The position numbers and the translations under genes are program-made. Shown here piece by piece: positions 21,369-24,734 of a stretch of 24,734 nt of DNA. Below the pieces are notes generated by a model. It did no database searches. It was given only the letters and a program-made list of their open reading frames with translations, and was not told where the DNA came from. Position 1 is the first letter of the stretch; every line of letters starts with the position of its first letter. This DNA is from a virus, in the IMG/VR virus record IMGVR_UViG_3300050821_002714, positions 1 to 24,734 of that record. The stretch is one strand, 5' to 3'.

Positions 21369-21782
21369 TTAGAGCTGGTCAACGGGTACTCCCACGATCT
21401 CGTACGTCACCCCGCCCGACAGGGACACCTTCGTCTCACTGTCAGTGCCCAACAGCTTCGCTTCCCGTTCCGCCCACCCCCGGATCGCGTTCCACGCCGA
21501 AACGCGGTGTTCGACCGGCCCGGTCTTCGCGAGGGGGAGCAGGTGACTGATCGCTTCGTCGATCAGGGCGAGCTGCTCGGCGCGGTGCTGGGTGACCTCC
21601 AGGACAGGGACGGATTTGAGTGCCTGGATGTAGAGCTGGTGGGCGCGTTGCGGGGTGAACCCCATGCGGGCGCCGATTTGGGCGAAGGTGAGGCGTTGGC
21701 GGCGTAGTGCGACGACTTGGGTGCGTTTTTCGGCGGCGGTGATGGCGGTGTCGTCGCCGGGGTTGTGGGGTGGGTGTTTCAT
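21369..21782 (-). CDS. Helix-turn-helix protein, probable terminase small subunit
   Basis: This 137-residue protein starts with ATG at 21782, six bases after an AGGAGG site; a TTG one codon upstream is less likely. Residues 18-55 form a helix-turn-helix (AEKRTQVVALRRQRLTFAQI, RMGFTPQRAHQLYIQAL). A helical middle part (RAEQLALIDEAISHLLPLAK, WNAIRGWAEREAKLLG) would suit oligomer formation. The ending GGVTYEIVGVPVDQL is a short beta-type tail. Size, DNA-binding N-terminus and position before the large subunit fit a terminase small subunit that recognises the packaging site. Several genes lie between the two subunits, which is less usual, so a regulator is possible. Confidence 0.6.
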   Translation of the reverse strand: MKHPPHNPGDDTAITAAEKRTQVVALRRQRLTFAQIGARMGFTPQRAHQLYIQALKSVPVLEVTQHRAEQLALIDEAISHLLPLAKTGPVEHRVSAWNAIRGWAEREAKLLGTDSETKVSLSGGVTYEIVGVPVDQL

Positions 21783-21791
21783 CAACGCCTC

Positions 21792-22271
21792 CTACGTCAA
21801 TCCAAGGTTACGGGCGATCTGCGCGGCGTCGCGGTACGCGTCGGCCTTGGCTTCGGCGGGCCTCTGGTCGCGCCGGGCGAGGACGAAGATGCGCTCGATA
21901 CCGGCGGCGATCTCCTCGGCGACCTTGGCGCGGATGTCCCTCTCCAGATCGGCTAGGCGTTCGTTCACGCTGTCGTTGACGATCGCTTCGAGGGTGTCGC
22001 CCCACTGCTTGACGGTGACGTCGCGCATCGCCTTGGCCGCATAGGCGGGCAGGACGGCGGCGAGACCTCCCCGAATGTAGTCGTCCTCCGTGCCGTTGTG
22101 CGGGGAGGCGTGGACGGCCTCGGACGAGGCCCGCTCGAACGCTTCCACGAGCTCGTCGGGGACGGCTTGGAGGGCGGCGGGGTCAACGGTGATGGCACCT
22201 GTGCAGACGCGGCACATGCAGCCCTTGAGCGGGTCGTACGGTTCGGCGGCGGGGGGTTTACGCGGGGTCAT
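21792..22271 (-). CDS. Hypothetical protein with Cys cluster and coiled coil
   Basis: This 159-residue protein starts with ATG at 22271 in an ATGA overlap. Near the N-terminus KGCMCRVCTG places three cysteines close together, a possible metal site. The remainder is helical and highly charged (DELVEAFERASSEAVHASPH, ERLADLERDIRAKVAEEIAA, RRDQRPAEAKADAYRDAAQI), probably a coiled coil. No family is recognised. Confidence 0.65.
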   Translation of the reverse strand: MTPRKPPAAEPYDPLKGCMCRVCTGAITVDPAALQAVPDELVEAFERASSEAVHASPHNGTEDDYIRGGLAAVLPAYAAKAMRDVTVKQWGDTLEAIVNDSVNERLADLERDIRAKVAEEIAAGIERIFVLARRDQRPAEAKADAYRDAAQIARNLGLT

Positions 22272-22417
22272 CGGTTCTCTCCTCGTGCTCGGTCCTGGAT
22301 GTCCTGGCATTCCTGCGCGTACGCCTTGCGGTCGGCGCGTTTGTACTGCCGGTAGTGCCAGCCCCATACGGCCCATTCCCACCGTTCGAGGATCCTGGCC
22401 AGCGTGCGGCGCATCAT
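22268..22417 (-). CDS. Small basic hypothetical protein
   Basis: This 49-residue protein starts with ATG at 22417, overlapping the previous stop by four bases. It is basic and aromatic (RRTLARILERWEWAVWGWHY, then RQYKRADRKAYAQECQDIQD). The WEWAVWGW patch next to many arginines suggests an amphipathic helix that could lie on a membrane. Its existence rests on coupling to both neighbours and good codon use. Confidence 0.55.
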   Translation of the reverse strand: MMRRTLARILERWEWAVWGWHYRQYKRADRKAYAQECQDIQDRARGENR

Positions 22418-22566
22418 CCGAGCCATCCGGCGATGATCCCGACGCCCCACACCAGCCAGGTGACGACGGCGCAGAACATGACGATGTGGACGGCCTGGGC
22501 GAGCGCTGCGAGCAGCTGGTCCGCGCCGCGCTGCCGTACGGGCCTGGGCTTGGGTGCTTCCATCAT
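22414..22566 (-). CDS. Small single-pass membrane protein
   Basis: This 50-residue protein starts with ATG at 22566 (a second ATG follows directly), overlapping the previous stop. A basic N-terminus (APKPRPVRQRGADQ) precedes one hydrophobic helix (HIVMFCAVVTWLVWGVGIIA), predicting an inside-positive single-pass membrane protein. It forms a pair with the 33-residue membrane protein just upstream. The role is unknown. Confidence 0.6.
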   Translation of the reverse strand: MMEAPKPRPVRQRGADQLLAALAQAVHIVMFCAVVTWLVWGVGIIAGWLG

Positions 22567-22664
22567 TTGAGCCACCCTTCGCTCGTGGCCATGGCGATCC
22601 ATGCGAGGTTCGCAACGAGGCCGCCGAAGCAGACCCCGCCGAGCCAGTACAGGAACTTGGGCAT
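22563..22664 (-). CDS. Tiny 33-residue membrane protein
   Basis: The start is ATG at 22664 in a TGATG overlap, with AAGGAG about 10 bases upstream; the stop overlaps the next start. The sequence MPKFLYWLGGVCFGGLVANL followed by AWIAMATSEGWLK is almost entirely one membrane helix. The clear ribosome-binding site and coupling on both sides make it a credible gene despite its size. Confidence 0.6.
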   Translation of the reverse strand: MPKFLYWLGGVCFGGLVANLAWIAMATSEGWLK

Positions 22665-22873
22665 CACAGGCTGCTCCTTGTGGTGTGGGGTGCGGGCGGG
22701 AACTGGTCGCAGATCAGGCAGATTTGGGCGAGGAGCCTGCCGCCGTCTTCGCTACCGACGTACCGTTTGTTGACGGGCAAACCGACCCCGGCGAACCGGC
22801 GGCCGGCGTCCCGGCAGGCGGCGCAGACACCGCCGAGGGCGACGATCCGCTCGAACATCGGGGCGGCCATCAC
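22664..22873 (-). CDS. Small two-CxxC zinc-binding-like protein
   Basis: This 69-residue protein starts with GTG at 22873 (GTGA overlap with the upstream stop), or with the ATG directly after it. It has two CxxC pairs, VCAACRDAG and ICLICDQF, about 34 residues apart, typical of a small zinc-binding fold. The stretch between them (GRRFAGVGLPVNKRYVG) is basic. The function is unknown; a nucleic-acid or protein-binding adaptor is possible. Confidence 0.65.
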   Translation of the reverse strand: MMAAPMFERIVALGGVCAACRDAGRRFAGVGLPVNKRYVGSEDGGRLLAQICLICDQFPPAPHTTRSSL

Positions 22874-23463
22874 GCGCCCCCTGGTTCGGGTTGGTCGAGG
22901 GCGGTGCGCAGGCGGTCGAGGGTGCGGCGGAACGTCGCCCCCACGACGGGGCGGATGATCTCCAGTGCGGTGATCTGACCGCCGAGGAAGTCCAGGTGCG
23001 CGCGGACGCGTTCGATGGTGGCCTTGAGCTGCTCGGCGTGCCTCTGCCAGTCGGCGGCTCTCTGCTCACTGAGGGCGATCAGGCTTGAGGCGGTCGGTGA
23101 CCCGGGCGACTCGGCGCGCAGTCGCGCGATCTCGGCGCGGAGGGTCTCCACTTGGGCGTCTGGGTCGGCGGGGTGGTGGAACCAGCGACCGCCGTCCGAG
23201 GCCTGGTGCACGTCGCCGTGGTGGACGCGCAGGACGCAGGGGCCGATGGTGGTGTTGCGGAAGCCACCGACCATGGACACGCCGCACAGGTCGGCCTTGG
23301 CGAGCACCAGGGCCTCGTGGGCGGGGAGCACGGCGGCGAGGACTGCGCGCATGGTCCACTGCGGGACCGACTCAGCCTCTTCTCGCGGGAGGACAGAGCC
23401 CGGGTCGGAGACCGTCTGACGGATGAGCCGTTGCAGCTCGGCCGGGACCTGGGCGGGCTTCAC
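22870..23463 (-). CDS. Hypothetical protein with coiled coil
   Basis: This 197-residue protein starts with GTG at 23463 in a GTGA overlap. The first part (SVPQWTMRAVLAAVLPAHEA) is helical. The middle contains GVSMVGGFRNTTIGPCVLRV and HHGDVHQASDGGRWFHHP, rich in histidine. From residue 105 on it is a coiled coil (DAQVETLRAEIARLRAESPG, HAEQLKATIERVRAHLDFLG). No named domain is recognised. Confidence 0.65.
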   Translation of the reverse strand: MKPAQVPAELQRLIRQTVSDPGSVLPREEAESVPQWTMRAVLAAVLPAHEALVLAKADLCGVSMVGGFRNTTIGPCVLRVHHGDVHQASDGGRWFHHPADPDAQVETLRAEIARLRAESPGSPTASSLIALSEQRAADWQRHAEQLKATIERVRAHLDFLGGQITALEIIRPVVGATFRRTLDRLRTALDQPEPGGA

Positions 23464-23990
23464 TGGTCACCGCCGAACAGTTCCTGCGCGGCCTGCAACG
23501 GGGTGCGGGTATCGCGGTCGGACGGCTTCCCGCTGCTGAGGTCGGCGAGCCGGGCAAGGACGTGGGCCTCGCGGATCCGGGCCCCGGCGGTGTAGGCGCC
23601 CTCGTGGCTGGTCTGAGGTCTGCGTGTCGGGGTGGGCCGGGTGATGCAGGTGCAGTCCAGGAGGCTGCATGTGTGGCGGTCCGGGCAAGCGCCGAACTCG
23701 GCGGTGACGTTCAGGTGGCCGACGGCGTGGTGGTCGTCGAGGCAAACCCGGGGCTCGTCATCGGCGGCCTGGGCGTACATCGCGGCGACTCGCCGATCAC
23801 CCGCTGTGGGCCTTGTTGGCGGGGTGCCAGTAGTGCCCGCTGGGGCCTGCGTGATCGTCGGTGCCGCCTCGGGTGTGGGGTGAGGGGCGTGAGGCCGTGT
23901 GTGATCTTGTGGGGGCTGCGCGGGCGGGGCGTACGGGTCGCGGTGCCACCCGATGTAGCGGGCGACCCGTTCGAAGGCTGCGGTGATCAC
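23460..23990 (-). CDS. Hypothetical protein, Pro/Thr-rich then Cys/His-rich
   Basis: The start is GTG at 23990, in a GTGA overlap with the upstream stop; the frame extends further upstream but only as an Arg/Pro-rich shadow. The 176-residue protein begins VITAAFERVARYIGWHRDPY, has a disordered Pro/Thr-rich stretch (about 28-70), then CLDDHHAVGHLNVTAEFGAC and HTCSLLDCTC, a dense Cys/His cluster likely to bind metal. The C-terminus is helical (IREAHVLARLADLSSGKPSD). The function is unknown. Confidence 0.6.
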   Translation of the reverse strand: MITAAFERVARYIGWHRDPYAPPAQPPQDHTRPHAPHPTPEAAPTITQAPAGTTGTPPTRPTAGDRRVAAMYAQAADDEPRVCLDDHHAVGHLNVTAEFGACPDRHTCSLLDCTCITRPTPTRRPQTSHEGAYTAGARIREAHVLARLADLSSGKPSDRDTRTPLQAAQELFGGDQ

Positions 23991-24172
23991 GCGTCCTCCT
24001 TGGGGTGCTGCGGGCGTCCGGCTTCGAACTGCTGGCGGAGGAGCCGGGCTGCTTCCCGGTCGATCGCTCCCACCTGGGCGAAGAACGCATCGATCTGGGC
24101 GAGGCTCATTCCGGTACGGCGGGCCATGATGCGGCGGCCGATCCACGCGGCGACGCGGGCGCGGAGGCTCAC
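23987..24172 (-). CDS. Small basic hypothetical protein
   Basis: This 61-residue protein starts with GTG at 24172 and has four-base overlaps at both ends. It is helical and basic (SLRARVAAWIGRRIMARRTG, then MSLAQIDAFFAQVGAIDREA, RLLRQQFEAGRP). It could bind nucleic acid or form a small oligomer, but no family is recognised. Confidence 0.6.
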   Translation of the reverse strand: MSLRARVAAWIGRRIMARRTGMSLAQIDAFFAQVGAIDREAARLLRQQFEAGRPQHPKEDA

Positions 24173-24734
24173 GAGGTCGCCTCGCTGTGGCAGTCGTGCT
24201 CACACGGACCACCGACGCAGCTGCCGCACTTGCCGTCACGGCAGTCCGGGTCGATGAGCGGGTCGTCGGACGGGAGCGGATCGGCGGCCAGGGCCTTGGC
24301 GCCTCGCTGCGTGAGGGGGATCATCCGCGCCAGCCGCCCGTACTTCTCCGCGGTGGTGTGCCCATCCCACTGGGCGGCCGGGTGGTCCCACGGGACACGC
24401 GGCACGTGCCCGAACAGGTCACGGTCCGCGGGGCTGATGTGCCACGACAGCTGACCCATGGGGCTGCTGACGTAGACCACGAGCCAGTCGGGTTCGGCGG
24501 GGTCGCTGTAAGCGCAGACGCTCGGGAACAGGGTGGCGAGGAACGCCACGAGGTGGGCGCGTTCGCGGTAGACACCGGGCTCGGCCCAGGTGGCGGTGAT
24601 GGTCGCCGACTCCAGGAGGCCGGTGACCTCTTGCACCCGCTTCTCGTGATCGTCAGGGGCGAGGTAGTCGTTGGCGATTTCCTCGCCGATGTCCAACCAT
24701 TCAATGTTGGCGGCGGCTGCGCGGATCAGCGTGA
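24169..24734 (-). CDS. Hypothetical protein, 5' end beyond the window
   Basis: The frame is open to the right edge (TLIRAAAANIEWLDIGEEIA at the window end), so the start lies outside; an internal TTG at 24696 would give 175 residues but the upstream sequence looks coding. It includes VYRERAHLVAFLATLFPSVC, DWLVVYVSSPMGQLSWHISP, WDGHTTAEKYGRLARM and a C-terminal cluster with five Cys (CRDGKCGSCVGGPCEHDC). The WDGHTT.EKY segment is one I associate with conserved actinophage left-arm proteins of unknown function. Confidence 0.7.
   Translation of the reverse strand, partial: TLIRAAAANIEWLDIGEEIANDYLAPDDHEKRVQEVTGLLESATITATWAEPGVYRERAHLVAFLATLFPSVCAYSDPAEPDWLVVYVSSPMGQLSWHISPADRDLFGHVPRVPWDHPAAQWDGHTTAEKYGRLARMIPLTQRGAKALAADPLPSDDPLIDPDCRDGKCGSCVGGPCEHDCHSEATS

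Noticed and set aside
1-24734. Integrase, attachment site, lysis genes, insertion sequence or classical defence island
   Set aside because: None is visible on either strand, so lifestyle and insertion cannot be judged from this window.

Overview
This is high-GC DNA with actinobacterial codon use (third positions almost all G/C, frequent GTG and some TTG starts). It carries the left arm and the structural module of a tailed siphophage or prophage of an actinobacterium, most likely a Streptomyces or a relative. Almost every gene lies on the minus strand, so the functional order runs from the right end of the window to the left. No integrase, attachment site, lysis gene or host gene is visible, so free phage and prophage cannot be told apart.

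Reading right to left: 24734-20309 holds small, translationally coupled left-arm genes of mostly unknown function. They include two tiny membrane proteins, several Cys-pair proteins and a helix-turn-helix protein that is the best terminase small subunit candidate. Next are an LRGGPADG-type protein and the terminase large subunit (18361-19743). Then comes the accessory insert: a 334-bp gap with structured RNA, a Ro60/TROVE protein gene (16326-18026) and its own intrinsic terminator (16275-16302). After a second gap with a start-less plus-strand frame and a possible leaderless promoter come two small genes, the portal ORF, a ClpP-like maturation protease, an HK97-type major capsid protein, decoration/connector-type genes, a head-tail adaptor, an HK97 gp10-like protein and a tail terminator. 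Two related tail-tube-like proteins, tail assembly chaperones with a -1 frameshift extension, the tape measure gene (broken by an apparent 1-nt deletion) and a minor tail protein running off the left edge complete it.

The standout system is the Ro60 cassette. Just upstream of the Ro60 start, on the same strand, about 155 nt can be folded into a Y RNA: a bulged terminal stem carrying a complete four-arm tRNA-like module in circularly permuted order (anticodon-type arm, T arm, acceptor stem closed by a 6-nt loop, U8-A9, D arm). The anticodon-like loop reads GUU, as in tRNA-Asn. A second structured element precedes it, and the Ro60 ribosome-binding site sits inside a perfect 9-bp hairpin. Family precedent (bacterial and phage Ro60 with tRNA-mimicking Y RNAs) supports a phage-borne Ro60-Y RNA ribonucleoprotein that may redirect host RNA handling during infection.

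Several reading frames are broken or lack a start (tape measure; 10019-10282; upstream of 21285; plus strand 16026-16262). Either this element is decaying or the sequence contains a few indel errors; these are recorded one by one.
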